Below, piece after piece: positions 45,480-53,169 of a stretch of 64,000 nucleotides of DNA. The stretch spans positions 6,383,001 to 6,447,000 of the forward strand of contig NZ_CP067100.1 of assembly GCF_016616235.1 (NCBI RefSeq). The letters are read 5' to 3'. Position 1 is the first letter of the stretch, and every line of letters starts with the position of its first letter. Under the pieces are notes generated by a model. That model made no database searches. It had not been told where the DNA came from and saw nothing but the letters and a program-made list of their open reading frames with translations. A program made the translations under genes and the position numbers. Source of the stretch: Bradyrhizobium diazoefficiens (GTDB taxonomy: Bacteria; Pseudomonadota; Alphaproteobacteria; Rhizobiales; Xanthobacteraceae).

Positions 45480-46118
45480 TTAGTTCTTTCTTTGCAATGA
45501 CTTAGCGGCTCCTCTCCCCCACGATGTGCCCCTAAAATCCTGGGGCTCAACCGGGGCACACCCACGTCACCTGCCGCACCGATCTCGACGGCCAATCAAG
45601 AAGACTTAGCTGCAGTCCGCGCTGGCAGACCGGCGTGCCAGGGCGATCCATCGCGACGGTTACGTGATTAATCCCCTCTTGCTCCGTTATTGCCCACATG
45701 AATGGAATCAACAGCCGCTGCTATGTCGATCCTGACTTGATGCGCAAGCACCCCTGTCCCAACAGACCGGATCTCGGTCTTGTTCAGAATGTCAACGGCG
45801 TTCCGGCCGTACCGCGATCGATGCAATGGTTCGCGCACCGCAAAGCACAGATGTGCCCCTCTACCGGATAAACGACCAAGGCTCGTGCCGCATTCGATCA
45901 AGCGGAAGAGTTGCCGGATGGGACAGAGCAGCGGTCGTTCTTGACTGACTTTGCGTCCGAGCCATAGCGCTTTACCGTGGCCATCAACGAGCAGGTGACT
46001 GCACGACGAGTTTGGAAGTAACAGCCCCGACTGGAGCGGGGCCGTATGTCAGCGTTGATCGACTAATTCGATCGTGCGAAGGTGACGCGGTATTTCGCGT
46101 GAGCGATGTCTGGTGACG
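45480..46118. other. gene-poor stretch after tRNA-Val, no convincing gene
   Basis: Open frames in this stretch are short and none resembles a family I recognise. A 77-codon reverse frame at 45668-45901 has protein-like composition but no ribosome-binding site. The base composition is visibly less GC-rich than in the core genes to the left. It probably represents decayed accessory DNA. I found no copy of the tRNA 3' end within the window. Confidence 0.5.
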
Positions 46119-46310
46119 CTACTCATTCGCTATGCCGCGTGCGATCCATCCGAAAAAGCTACCCGATGCTTGCTCATCCGAGTTTAGAGATAGTTCAAGA
46201 TTGTCCCCTGTTAGAAGTTGACCAATTCCGTACAACACCGACATCGCAACAATCACAGCGTAGAGATAGGCTGCAAGTTGAGACCAGAATTCACCGTCAC
46301 GGCTGAACAT
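46119..46310 (-). CDS. possible 63-residue membrane protein
   Basis: An ATG at 46310 opens a frame with one hydrophobic segment (LAAYLYAVIVAMSVLYGIGQ) and an acidic-to-polar tail ending WIARGIANE. No family match and no clear ribosome-binding site are seen. The next 200 nt or so (46311-46524) hold nothing recognisable. Confidence 0.3.
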   Translation of the reverse strand: MFSRDGEFWSQLAAYLYAVIVAMSVLYGIGQLLTGDNLELSLNSDEQASGSFFGWIARGIANE

Positions 46311-46524
46311 TAGCGCGCCACTGAAGCTCAGAAGCCATTGCTGCCATCGCAGACAACAAGTCGCGTTTGCTCTGTCCAGCCCGTCATCAATGTGCCCCCT
46401 GACCTATCCGCGCTTCCAACTAAAAATTAGGAGCCCCGCCTCCTGGAGCACAAGGGCGAAGCCGCTTCCCATGCCCCCCAAGGCGGGAAGCCGCGCTGCT
46501 GGGAAACAGCGCGCCTCTTCGGGG

Positions 46525-46674
46525 TCACTCAGAGACCAAAGGGCGTGCCGATTGTCGCCCCTCCTCGCTCTCTACGACGTTGCGCAAGACAATTTCAGAA
46601 AGCTGCACAACCAGCTGTCTGAGATGCGCAATCTCTTGCTTGCAGCGCTCCAGCTCTCGCTCTTCGTCTGTCAT
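46525..46674 (-). CDS. 49-residue coiled-coil-like small protein
   Basis: MTDEERELERCKQEIAHLRQ then LVVQLSEIVLRNVVES is a small helical protein of a type often seen in Bradyrhizobium. The ATG at 46674 overlaps the stop of a five-codon open frame (46688-46671, MKHRR then TGA) as ATGA. That mini-frame has the good ribosome-binding site (AAGGAGG, 7 nt away), so translation may be coupled or a one-base indel may have split an N-terminal extension. The frame can also be opened at 46725, overlapping fpr. Function unknown. Confidence 0.6.
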   Translation of the reverse strand: MTDEERELERCKQEIAHLRQLVVQLSEIVLRNVVESEEGRQSARPLVSE

Positions 46675-46705
46675 CGCCGGTGCTTCACGGCGATGCCTCC
46701 TTGCA

Positions 46706-47521
46706 TCATGATTCATGTAGAACAATTGTCCGCGAAGAGCTCAAACTATTGCGTTCGGCAGACGCCTTTTCGACCACGAATTGCGCGGGCTCGCCGTGAT
46801 TGCCTTCGACAAAGCCCCTCGCCACCAACAGCTCGCGGGCATCGCGCACCAGTGCAGGGCTGCCGCAAATCATGACGCGGTCATGCTGCGGCTGGAGTGC
46901 CGGCAGCTCGATATCCGTAAACAGCGTGCCTGACGCGATCAGATCGGTGATCCTACCGCGATTGTGGAAGGGATCGCGCGTCACGGTCGGATAATATATC
47001 AGCTGGTACCGCACGAAGTCGCCGACCAGCTCATCGCTCGGCAGTTTTTCCGTGATCATCTCACCATAGGCGAGCTCGGCGATCCGGCGGCAGCCATGCA
47101 GCAGCACGACATTCTCGAATCGCAGATAGGTTTCGGGATTCTTGATCACGCTCAGGAACGGTGCAAGTCCGGTGCCGGTGCCGATCAGATAGAGATTGCG
47201 CCCGTCCTCGAGGTTATCGATGACCAGCGTCCCCGTCGCCTTGCGGCTGACGATGATCTCGTCACCCTCCTTCAGATGCTGCAGACGCGAGGTTAAGGGA
47301 CCATTCGGCACCTTAGTCGAGAAGAATTCGAGGCGGTCCTCGTAATGGGCGCTGGCGAGGCTGTACGCACGTAACAACGGCTTCTCGTCGACCTTGAGCC
47401 CGATCATCGTGAATTCACCGCTGCGGAAGCAGAATGATGGATTCCGCGTGGTGGTGAAGCTGAAGAGATTGTCGGTCCAGTGATGAACGCTCAGCACGCT
47501 TTCCTGGTTGAAATTGCTCAT
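46706..47521 (-). CDS. fpr: ferredoxin-NADP+ reductase (Fpr type)
   Basis: A 271-residue flavoenzyme; ATG at 47521 gives MSNFNQESVLSVHHWTDNLF. FAD binding is shown by LLRAYSLASAHYEDRLEFFS (RxYS motif) and NADP binding by LYLIGTGTGLAPFLSVIKNP, GRITDLIASG and RVMICGSPALVRDARELL. It exchanges electrons between NADPH and ferredoxin or flavodoxin. Typical Fpr proteins end shortly after FVVEKA(F/Y); here about 15 extra residues (SAERNSLSSSRTIVLHES) follow, suggesting a frameshifted or extended C-terminus. Functional impact is unclear. Confidence 0.9.
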   Translation of the reverse strand: MSNFNQESVLSVHHWTDNLFSFTTTRNPSFCFRSGEFTMIGLKVDEKPLLRAYSLASAHYEDRLEFFSTKVPNGPLTSRLQHLKEGDEIIVSRKATGTLVIDNLEDGRNLYLIGTGTGLAPFLSVIKNPETYLRFENVVLLHGCRRIAELAYGEMITEKLPSDELVGDFVRYQLIYYPTVTRDPFHNRGRITDLIASGTLFTDIELPALQPQHDRVMICGSPALVRDARELLVARGFVEGNHGEPAQFVVEKASAERNSLSSSRTIVLHES

Positions 47522-47635
47522 TGTGACCGCTTGCGAAAAAATTAGAGCATGATCATCGTTCTGAGTTGCCGAGCATCTCATCTTCAAATGGAAACCCTGA
47601 TTGACAAGAGCGCGAAACGCACCAATGCGTTCTCC

Positions 47636-47734
47636 TTAAGCAAAGGCAAAGGCGAGCAGGCTTGAGCTGAGCAGTACGAGACCGACTCCGGTCAGTGCCA
47701 GGAAGCTGTCGGAGACAAGGTCGTGATTGCCCAT
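47636..47734 (-). CDS. 32-residue membrane peptide
   Basis: ATG at 47734 starts MGNHDLVSDSFLALTGVGLV, followed by LLSSSLLAFAFA and TAA. The second half is one hydrophobic helix. The arrangement of polar head and single membrane segment with a clean stop looks like a real small protein. It is shorter than standard gene callers accept. It has no known function and lies 115 nt upstream of fpr. Confidence 0.45.
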   Translation of the reverse strand: MGNHDLVSDSFLALTGVGLVLLSSSLLAFAFA

Positions 47735-47805
47735 GAAATAGCCTCGACAAGGCGTCGCCACTGGACGGATACGCAACTCACGCTCGGGTCGCCGCGGAAA
47801 CAGGA

Positions 47806-48003
47806 TCATGACCGCGCTTCCGTCACGCTGAGATGAAGCCTCTGCCCACCCTCCAGCAAGAGAGATAGCAGTGGGCAGTCGCTGGTTGGCTTGCTGATAG
47901 AAATCGCGACTTTGCGCCGCCCAGAGTAGTATCTCAGAAGGGCTTCCTTCACGTCCTCTGCAAGGATTTCTCGAGGATCTGAAAGCACGGTGGTGGTTGC
48001 CAT
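47806..48003 (-). CDS. 65-residue hypothetical protein
   Basis: I chose the ATG at 48003 (MATTTVLSDPREILAEDVKE), though the frame opens at 48090. It continues ALLRYYSGRRKVAISISKPT and LLSLLLEGGQRLHLSVTEAR, predicted as alternating helix and strand. No family is recognised. It is in the same orientation as fpr and the 32-residue peptide. Confidence 0.5.
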   Translation of the reverse strand: MATTTVLSDPREILAEDVKEALLRYYSGRRKVAISISKPTSDCPLLSLLLEGGQRLHLSVTEARS

Positions 48004-48245
48004 GGCTTTTGGTTTCCCGGTTTGCTGTGGGCTCGAATCTGCAAAGTGGCGATCGCCGGGTGGTTGGGTTGATGTCCTAATTGCCATCATTCAGCAGCAG
48101 AGGTGTCGTAAAACTGTCATTCAACATACTCGTGTCGTATAACTGTTTCCGTTGCATTTTCCTGTCATTCGGAGGACTTTCTGCATTACATCGGCATCTG
48201 GCGACGGAATCCACCTTCAAGGGGGAGGCCGATAGCGCGATACGA

Positions 48246-48460
48246 ACGGACGCCCGCACCCTCGAGATTGTGCAAAAGAACAACCGTTCCGAGGCGATCG
48301 GCGAATTGGCCGGGCTTTCTGCGACCGCATGTCAACGACGACTGAAGAGGCTGCGCTCGGAAGGCATCATCGAGGCCGATGTCTCCGATCGTTTCGCCGA
48401 AGGCGGTAGGAAGACCCATTGAAATGCTTGTGCTAGTGACCTTGGAGCGAGAGCGTAGCG
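48246..48460 (+). pseudogene. Lrp/AsnC-family regulator pseudogene
   Basis: LEIVQKNNRSEAIGELAGLS and ATACQRRLKRLRSEGIIEAD is the N-terminal HTH of an Lrp/AsnC protein, with about three residues missing after NNR. After EADVS the frame breaks: shifting by one base near 48387 restores IVSPKAVGRPIEMLVLVTLE and RERS, the expected continuation into the effector domain. Homology then ends and a stop is met at 48514. The gene therefore carries a small deletion, a +1 frameshift and a lost 3' half. It is clearly non-functional. Confidence 0.8.
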
Positions 48461-48589
48461 CCCGCTGGATAAAACCGCGATTGGTTGAGCTTGGCAGATC
48501 GGACTGCGAAGAATAAAATAGGATTCGTACGTATATTGCCTAACCAGCAGTTTTCGCGCCGCTTCGCTAACGATATGCTCGCTCTCCTT

Positions 48590-48820
48590 CTAGCTCCTCC
48601 GGGCGAGCTCGTCATTGAGTGTCTTGATTTCCTCCAGCTTTGCGTCGATCTGCTTCGCGTTCGATTCAATCAACTGCGCCCGACTCGCCGCACCTTGCGG
48701 CAGCGCGAGGCCCGCTTCTAAGTCGGCCGTATATTTTTGTAGATTGATCACGGCCTGATCGCAGCGCTTGATTGCATCAATCAGGTCCTGTTTTGTCATC
48801 TTTGCATACTTGTCTTCCAT
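48590..48820 (-). CDS. 76-residue coiled-coil protein
   Basis: ATG at 48820 has GGAG 5 nt upstream and lies 1 nt after the stop of the preceding gene, a strong sign of coupling. The sequence MEDKYAKMTKQDLIDAIKRC then QAVINLQKYTADLEAGLALP is helical, and the end (QIDAKLEEIKTLNDELARRS) is a coiled coil. No family is recognised. Confidence 0.65.
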   Translation of the reverse strand: MEDKYAKMTKQDLIDAIKRCDQAVINLQKYTADLEAGLALPQGAASRAQLIESNAKQIDAKLEEIKTLNDELARRS

Positions 48821-48821
48821 A

Positions 48822-49565
48822 TCACTCTCCAGAATCAAGCTGCGCCTGCGCCTTTTCCAGCTTCAAGACTGTCTTTGCCTCATTGCCGGTGACGAAGTCC
48901 ACTACACGGTCGAGATAATCGTCGATTGATTGCCGCAAGATCATTAGCGGCTCCGTGTCGAACTGCTCTGGGTCGCTTCCCCGCGGATAAATACGCATCA
49001 TCACGATACGCGCGAGCTGGTCTTCTCCCCACATCGTGCCAGTCATCGTGCGCGGGCTTTTCTCGTGCGAAAACTTATAATCGCGCACATCCGAAATCCG
49101 ACGCTTCAGATCAGCTATGGCTGCGACCAATTCCGGGGCAACGGTGATGTCCTTTTGTGCCGAATATTGCGCTAAGCTTCGTGCGAGATCGTCATGCGAA
49201 TCTAGCGGCAAGCCTCGCGCCGCACCGAAATAGTATTCGATGGCCCTGGCGACATCATCCAGGATAATCTTTGCGAAGAGATAGTAAGATTCGATTTGCA
49301 GATGCACCTCAGCACCCAGAGGGATGGCTGCCTCGTGCAGCGCAGCCAGCTCCGGACCGACCGGATGAGTGCCGGGCTTTATCAGTTGTCGAGCGGCGTC
49401 CGAGTTCGCAATGAAGGCTGCACTGGCCTCAATGTAGTTTTTCTCCAGGATCTCCAAAAACGCGAGCCTGCGCGTGATCTTACTCCAGGAAAACGCAAAG
49501 ACATTGTTCTGCGTGACCTCAAACCGTTCACGGTGCGTAGTGATAAATTCAAGTAATTTCTTCAT
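48822..49565 (-). CDS. 247-residue hypothetical protein, partner of the coiled-coil protein
   Basis: I chose ATG at 49565 (MKKLLEFITTHRERFEVTQN); the frame also opens at a TTG near 49631. The protein is mostly helical with FAKIILDDVARAIEYYFGAA and RRISDVRDYKFSHEKSPRTM in the middle, and a terminal LKLEKAQAQL. I do not recognise a family or catalytic motif. It forms a two-gene unit with the 76-residue gene. GC content is lower than in the core genome, consistent with transfer. Confidence 0.6.
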   Translation of the reverse strand: MKKLLEFITTHRERFEVTQNNVFAFSWSKITRRLAFLEILEKNYIEASAAFIANSDAARQLIKPGTHPVGPELAALHEAAIPLGAEVHLQIESYYLFAKIILDDVARAIEYYFGAARGLPLDSHDDLARSLAQYSAQKDITVAPELVAAIADLKRRISDVRDYKFSHEKSPRTMTGTMWGEDQLARIVMMRIYPRGSDPEQFDTEPLMILRQSIDDYLDRVVDFVTGNEAKTVLKLEKAQAQLDSGE

Positions 49566-49804
49566 CGGACCAGTATACGCGACCGATACCGAGCACTCTA
49601 CCCTGGGGCTTTCGCCCGCCGGCTTCGCCAATACTGCAAGGCCTATTTAAAAAGTACTCTCGATTGCCAAGCGCCGTCTCCGCGTACCGGTCGATCGCAA
49701 CGATGACCTTGGACGTGCTGATAGCAGCACCCTTCCCGCCCTTTGACATTTAGAGGATTCGAGTCTCCCCGGCCCAGTCATAGACGTCCTGGAATAGGGT
49801 GCCC

Positions 49805-49975
49805 GTGGATCGCCTTGAAATGCGTGAAATCCAGATCGCCGGCCGCGAGTGCTTCGTCGGCCCAGCCGTCACCTACTTCCGCTTCGAACGCGTCGAGCTC
49901 GTCCGCGTCGGTAAGGTCGAGCTTGTTTTTCAGGACAGTGGTTCGGGGATAGCAGTAGTCATCGGCTATGCCTGA
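49805..49975 (+). CDS. possible 56-residue protein
   Basis: GTG at 49805 or ATG at 49820 opens a frame reading MREIQIAGRECFVGPAVTYF then RFERVELVRVGKVELVFQDS, predicted beta-rich. It ends at 49975, overlapping the opposing HTH pseudogene by 10 nt. No family or good ribosome-binding site is seen. Confidence 0.3.
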   Translation: MDRLEMREIQIAGRECFVGPAVTYFRFERVELVRVGKVELVFQDSGSGIAVVIGYA

Positions 49976-50623
49976 GACGTCGGGCGCACAGCATAGGTCT
50001 CGATCGCGCGGCCCGCGCTGAGGCGCTGCGAAGCGCCAACCTGACGGCGTAGGACTTCCCGCTTTTCAAGGAAAAATTCTGTAGGAGGCCCTTCGTCGTC
50101 GGCGACTTCGAGCCCTTCATCGAAGCCCTCATGCTTGGCAAAATAGGCCAATGCAGCTTCAGGGCTCAGTTCTCCGGGGATTGACCATTCATTCTTTTGT
50201 GCCGGGTCAAACAGCGGTGTTGCCCGCTGCAGGGTGTACCAGTGAACTCGGTCCGAACCGTCTTTGGCAGGCTGCCTGGTCAGTATCTCCAGGGCTTCTA
50301 CAAGGCTCTTTCGGGAGGCCGTGAGACGCTCAATGTCGGTGTCGGTCTGGTCGATCCTGCCGGCACGCGTAGTTTCGCCGCTGGTCATTTTGCCCGAGCG
50401 CAACATGGCCAGCTGCTTGTCGATCAGCTTGATACTGTCGAGATAGCCTATTGCCGTTTCTAGAATGACGATGACGGGCCCGGGGATTTCGCGTTCGCCA
50501 GCTTCCCCATCGACGCACCGTGCGCCCATCTTCAACCCGCACGATTTTGGCCAGGGCGCCGGCGCTTAATCCAAGCCTAGCGCGCGCATCCTTCAAAGCT
50601 TCCGACGTTCTGACGAGGGTCAT
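49966..50623 (-). pseudogene. HTH regulator gene with single-base frameshift, divergent from fic
   Basis: The ATG at 50623 starts MTLVRTSEALKDARARLGLS then AGALAKIVRVEDGRTVRRW, an XRE-like HTH. At the CCCC run 50505-50508 (GGGG in the coding strand) the frame is lost. Removing one G continues as EAGEREIPGPVIVILETAIG and on to 50535-49966, the expected HTH continuation (RRWEAGEREIPGP). The rest has ERLTASRKSLVEALEILTR and HWYTLQRATPLFDPAQ. The break may be real or a homopolymer sequencing error. It would encode about 219 residues if intact. Confidence 0.7.
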
Positions 50624-50633
50624 AAAGAACTCG

Positions 50634-50672
50634 TAGGGCCATTGGCCCTAAATATGGATAGGTTCATTGGCC
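50634..50672. promoter_or_regulatory. palindromic operator candidate in the HTH-fic divergent region
   Basis: TAGGGCC-ATT-GGCCCTA (50634-50650) is a perfect palindrome beginning 11 nt from the HTH gene start, and a further ATTGGCC half-site lies at 50666-50672. The position is suited to autoregulation by the HTH protein. Confidence 0.45.
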
Positions 50673-50707
50673 TTAAGAAACAAGAGTTCCATTTTTTGCC
50701 TTTGAAA

Positions 50708-50792
50708 CGGCAATAAAAGCGGCAAATAAATCGGCACAAACTTTACATAACCATTGATATTGCTATATATTTAGCGGCAATGAAAGCGGCAA
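50708..50792 (+). repeat. CGGCAA repeats with 12-nt period across the fic start
   Basis: Three copies of CGGCA(A/C) lie at 50708, 50720 and 50732, and two more at 50775 and 50787, each spaced 12 nt start to start within a cluster. A-rich spacers (TAAAAG, ATAAAT, TGAAAG) separate them. The second cluster overlaps the proposed fic ATG at 50780. The intervening 37 nt are very AT-rich (TATTGCTATATATTTAG), as for a promoter. They resemble iteron-type binding sites. Confidence 0.55.
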
Positions 50793-51964
50793 AAATGGAT
50801 GTATCAGCAATGGAACCCCTCCTGCCCGAAGATCGGCAGGAACTCGAAGATCTGGGGACCGACCTGGTCGCTAAGGCCAACACACTGGCTGGCCGCCTCC
50901 ACCCGGTGATGCGGGCCTCGGTAGGCGACTTGGTGCGTTCGATGAACTGTTACTACTCCAACCTCATCGAAGGCCACAACACACTGCCCATCGACATTGA
51001 TCGAGCACTGAACAACGACCTGGCCAAGGAGCCCGAGCGCCGCAATCTGCAATTGGAGGCGCGTGCTCACATTGAAGTCCAGCGGATGATTGATCGCGGC
51101 GAAGCCCCCTCGCCCGCGCTGTTCGTCGATTTCATTATCTGGACGCACAAAAACTTCTGCGGGCGCCTGCCCGAAGAGTTGCTGGTCGTCGACCATCCCA
51201 CGACCAAAGAGAAGATCAAGATTGTCCCCGGCGAACTTCGTAAGGACCAAGTGAGAGTGGGACGTCACATCCCGCCCGATCCAGCCGATCTCCCCGCATT
51301 CCTGAAGCGTTTTGCCGAAGGATATTCGTCCCCTCACCTTTCGAAGCTGCGCAAGATTATCGGCGTTGCAGCATCACACCATCGCCTAGCTTGGATTCAC
51401 CCGTTTTTGGACGGCAATGGCCGCGTGACACGCCTGTTCTCGCACGCGCTCTTGCGAGAATTGGATGTCGGCTCCGAGCTTTGGGCCGTTTCGCGGGGAC
51501 TTGCGCGGCGGGTCGCCGATTACAAAGCAAATCTGCAGGCAGCGGACGAACCGCGGCGCGGCGACCTTGATGGCCGTGGTAATCTCACAATGTCGGGACT
51601 TGTCGGATTCTGTACGTTCTTCCTGACCACGTGCGTCGATCAAATCGACTTCATGGCCGGGCTCCTGGAGCCCGAAGAATTACTGAGGCGTATGGAAATC
51701 TGGACCGAAGAGGAAACGCGTGCAAAGCGGCTTCCAAAGGGCTCTTGGCCTTTGCTGCGCGAAGCGGTGATGGCCGGAGAGTACGCACGGGGTAAAGCGC
51801 CTGCTCTTACGGGCTACGAAGAACGCCAAGCGCGAACGGTCCTGAATGCCCTCATTGAGAAGGGCTACCTGGTTTCACCCACGACGCGCTCGCCGGTGAA
51901 GCTCGGATTCCCCACAGCCGTGGTCGATCGATGGTTTCCTAGACTGTACCAGCCGGTCGGGTGA
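50780..51964 (+). CDS. Fic-family protein (AMP transferase type)
   Basis: A 394-residue protein; ATG at 50780 or at 50795 (MDVSAMEPLLPEDRQELEDL) is the start, and the latter leaves the whole repeat array untranslated. The Fic motif HPFLDGNGR is at residues 207-215, with catalytic His207. The N-terminal part has SNLIEG at 60-65, matching the (S/T)xxxE(G/N) inhibitory helix of class II Fic proteins, so it is autoinhibited in cis. A C-terminal winged-helix-like region (YEERQARTVLNALIEKGYLV) follows. Such proteins transfer AMP to hydroxyl groups of target proteins. It is divergent from a frameshifted HTH gene. Confidence 0.9.
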   Translation: MKAAKMDVSAMEPLLPEDRQELEDLGTDLVAKANTLAGRLHPVMRASVGDLVRSMNCYYSNLIEGHNTLPIDIDRALNNDLAKEPERRNLQLEARAHIEVQRMIDRGEAPSPALFVDFIIWTHKNFCGRLPEELLVVDHPTTKEKIKIVPGELRKDQVRVGRHIPPDPADLPAFLKRFAEGYSSPHLSKLRKIIGVAASHHRLAWIHPFLDGNGRVTRLFSHALLRELDVGSELWAVSRGLARRVADYKANLQAADEPRRGDLDGRGNLTMSGLVGFCTFFLTTCVDQIDFMAGLLEPEELLRRMEIWTEEETRAKRLPKGSWPLLREAVMAGEYARGKAPALTGYEERQARTVLNALIEKGYLVSPTTRSPVKLGFPTAVVDRWFPRLYQPVG

Positions 51965-52401
51965 ATTCCCGGTGGGCGACGCCGGGCGCGACCATCGTAA
52001 AATCGTAAATACGATTCGAGCTCAAGTATCGCTCCTCACCATGCGTCCTCTGGAAACCAAAAGCTTTCGACGTACCGGTCGAGGGCCTGCCGGATGTGTC
52101 GCACGTGGGCGGGACGATAGCGATTCTGAGCTTTGGCACGTAGACGAGGGAAGCCAAGGTAGATCGGTCGCCGGGTACGCTCCAGACGATAGAACGCCGG
52201 CTGTTATCGTCGATTCCACCATCGACCGAGCCCCCATGATGACGTAGATGCAATCCTTGTTGTCGACTGCGACGCAGGCGACGTCGGTGGGCTGCCAGCC
52301 ATCCGATAGCTTCGCGCAATTGTCGACGACGCGGTACCCGAGCCGAGAATGGCCTGCCAGTTGGTCCTTCTCGTTATTGCGCGCCTGCGGCGCGTGACCC
52401 C
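51965..52401. other. degraded stretch between fic and the aldolase gene
   Basis: No intact gene is seen. A reverse frame around 52040-52180 reads PRLRAKAQNRYRPAHVRHIR then QALDRYVESFWFPEDAW and ends, which looks like the C-terminus of a lost protein, but I cannot name the family. The stretch marks the right edge of the accessory region. Confidence 0.4.
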
Positions 52402-53073
52402 TCAGGCGAAGGTGCAGGCCTTGGACTCCAGCACCTTGCCTATGCCGGAGAGTTCGAGGATGTCACCGCCGGCCTTGAGTGCCTTCATGATGCCGGCCTC
52501 CTTCTCCTCGCGCGCAGCCGACTTGACGCAAACGTCGGCAATGTTCTCCTTGGGCACGATCACCACACCGTCGTCGTCGGCACTGACGATATCGCCGGGA
52601 CGAAGCGTAATCCCGCCGATGACGATTGGCTGATTGATGGTGCCAAGCGTCTCTTTAACAGTGCCCTTCATGCAGAGGCCGTAGGAGAAGACGTTGAAGC
52701 CGGTGCCGCGCACCGCGAGACCATCGCGAACGCCGGCATCAGTGACCAGCCCGACGATGCCCTTGGCGACGCAGGCCGTCGCCAGTACTTCGCCGAAGCC
52801 GCCCTGCTCGGGATGATCGCCCGCGCTCACCACGAGCACGTCGCCCGGCTTGGCCAGCGAAATCGCCGTGATCAGCATCATGTTGTCAGCTGGATGGCAG
52901 CTCACCGTCAGCGCCGGTCCGCAGGCGCGCATCCCGGAATAGATCGGCTTGATGCGGGAAGTCAGCGCGCCCAATCGCCCCTGCGCCTCGTGAAGGGTGG
53001 ACGGAGGAAACTTCTTGATGCGCTCGACAAGCTCGGCAGAGGGCCGATCGAATGTCCTGATCACGTGCACCAT
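52402..53073 (-). CDS. RraA-fold aldolase (4-carboxy-4-hydroxy-2-oxoadipate aldolase/oxaloacetate decarboxylase type)
   Basis: A 223-residue protein; ATG at 53073 has a perfect AAGGAGG 7 nt upstream, and the longer frame upstream is not coding-like. The conserved core is seen: STLHEAQGRLGALTSRIKPI, GPALTVSCHPADNMMLITAI, DVLVVSAGDHPEQGGFGEVL and GLVTDAGVRDG (the metal and oxo-acid site GxR/D). Members cleave CHA or HMG to pyruvate in aromatic catabolism, or decarboxylate oxaloacetate. It lies 96 nt downstream of a LysR gene and near a carboxylase operon; the acceptor here is unknown. Confidence 0.85.
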   Translation of the reverse strand: MVHVIRTFDRPSAELVERIKKFPPSTLHEAQGRLGALTSRIKPIYSGMRACGPALTVSCHPADNMMLITAISLAKPGDVLVVSAGDHPEQGGFGEVLATACVAKGIVGLVTDAGVRDGLAVRGTGFNVFSYGLCMKGTVKETLGTINQPIVIGGITLRPGDIVSADDDGVVIVPKENIADVCVKSAAREEKEAGIMKALKAGGDILELSGIGKVLESKACTFA

Positions 53074-53169
53074 GATAACCTCCTTGCAGCCGCGATTTCC
53101 GTTACACCTCCATAACCAACCGCCTTGGCGCGGCAAATTCAGATTTTGGGATTGCCGCATCGTGTTTCG

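Noticed and set aside
45668..45901. A 77-codon reverse frame after the tRNA
   Set aside because: Protein-like composition but no ribosome site, no motif and no partner; left as unassigned sequence.
49743..49952. A 69-codon Ser/Arg-rich open frame
   Set aside because: It is dominated by Ser and Arg from an out-of-frame reading; the frame at 49805-49975 is more protein-like.
50708..50792. Considered as a CRISPR array
   Set aside because: The units are only 6 nt with 6-nt spacers, and there is no cas gene; they fit protein-binding sites better.
45480..52401. Search for an att copy of the tRNA-Val 3' end and for an integrase or transposase
   Set aside because: I found no second copy of the T-arm and acceptor sequence and no recombinase-like protein, so a defined island boundary is not claimed.
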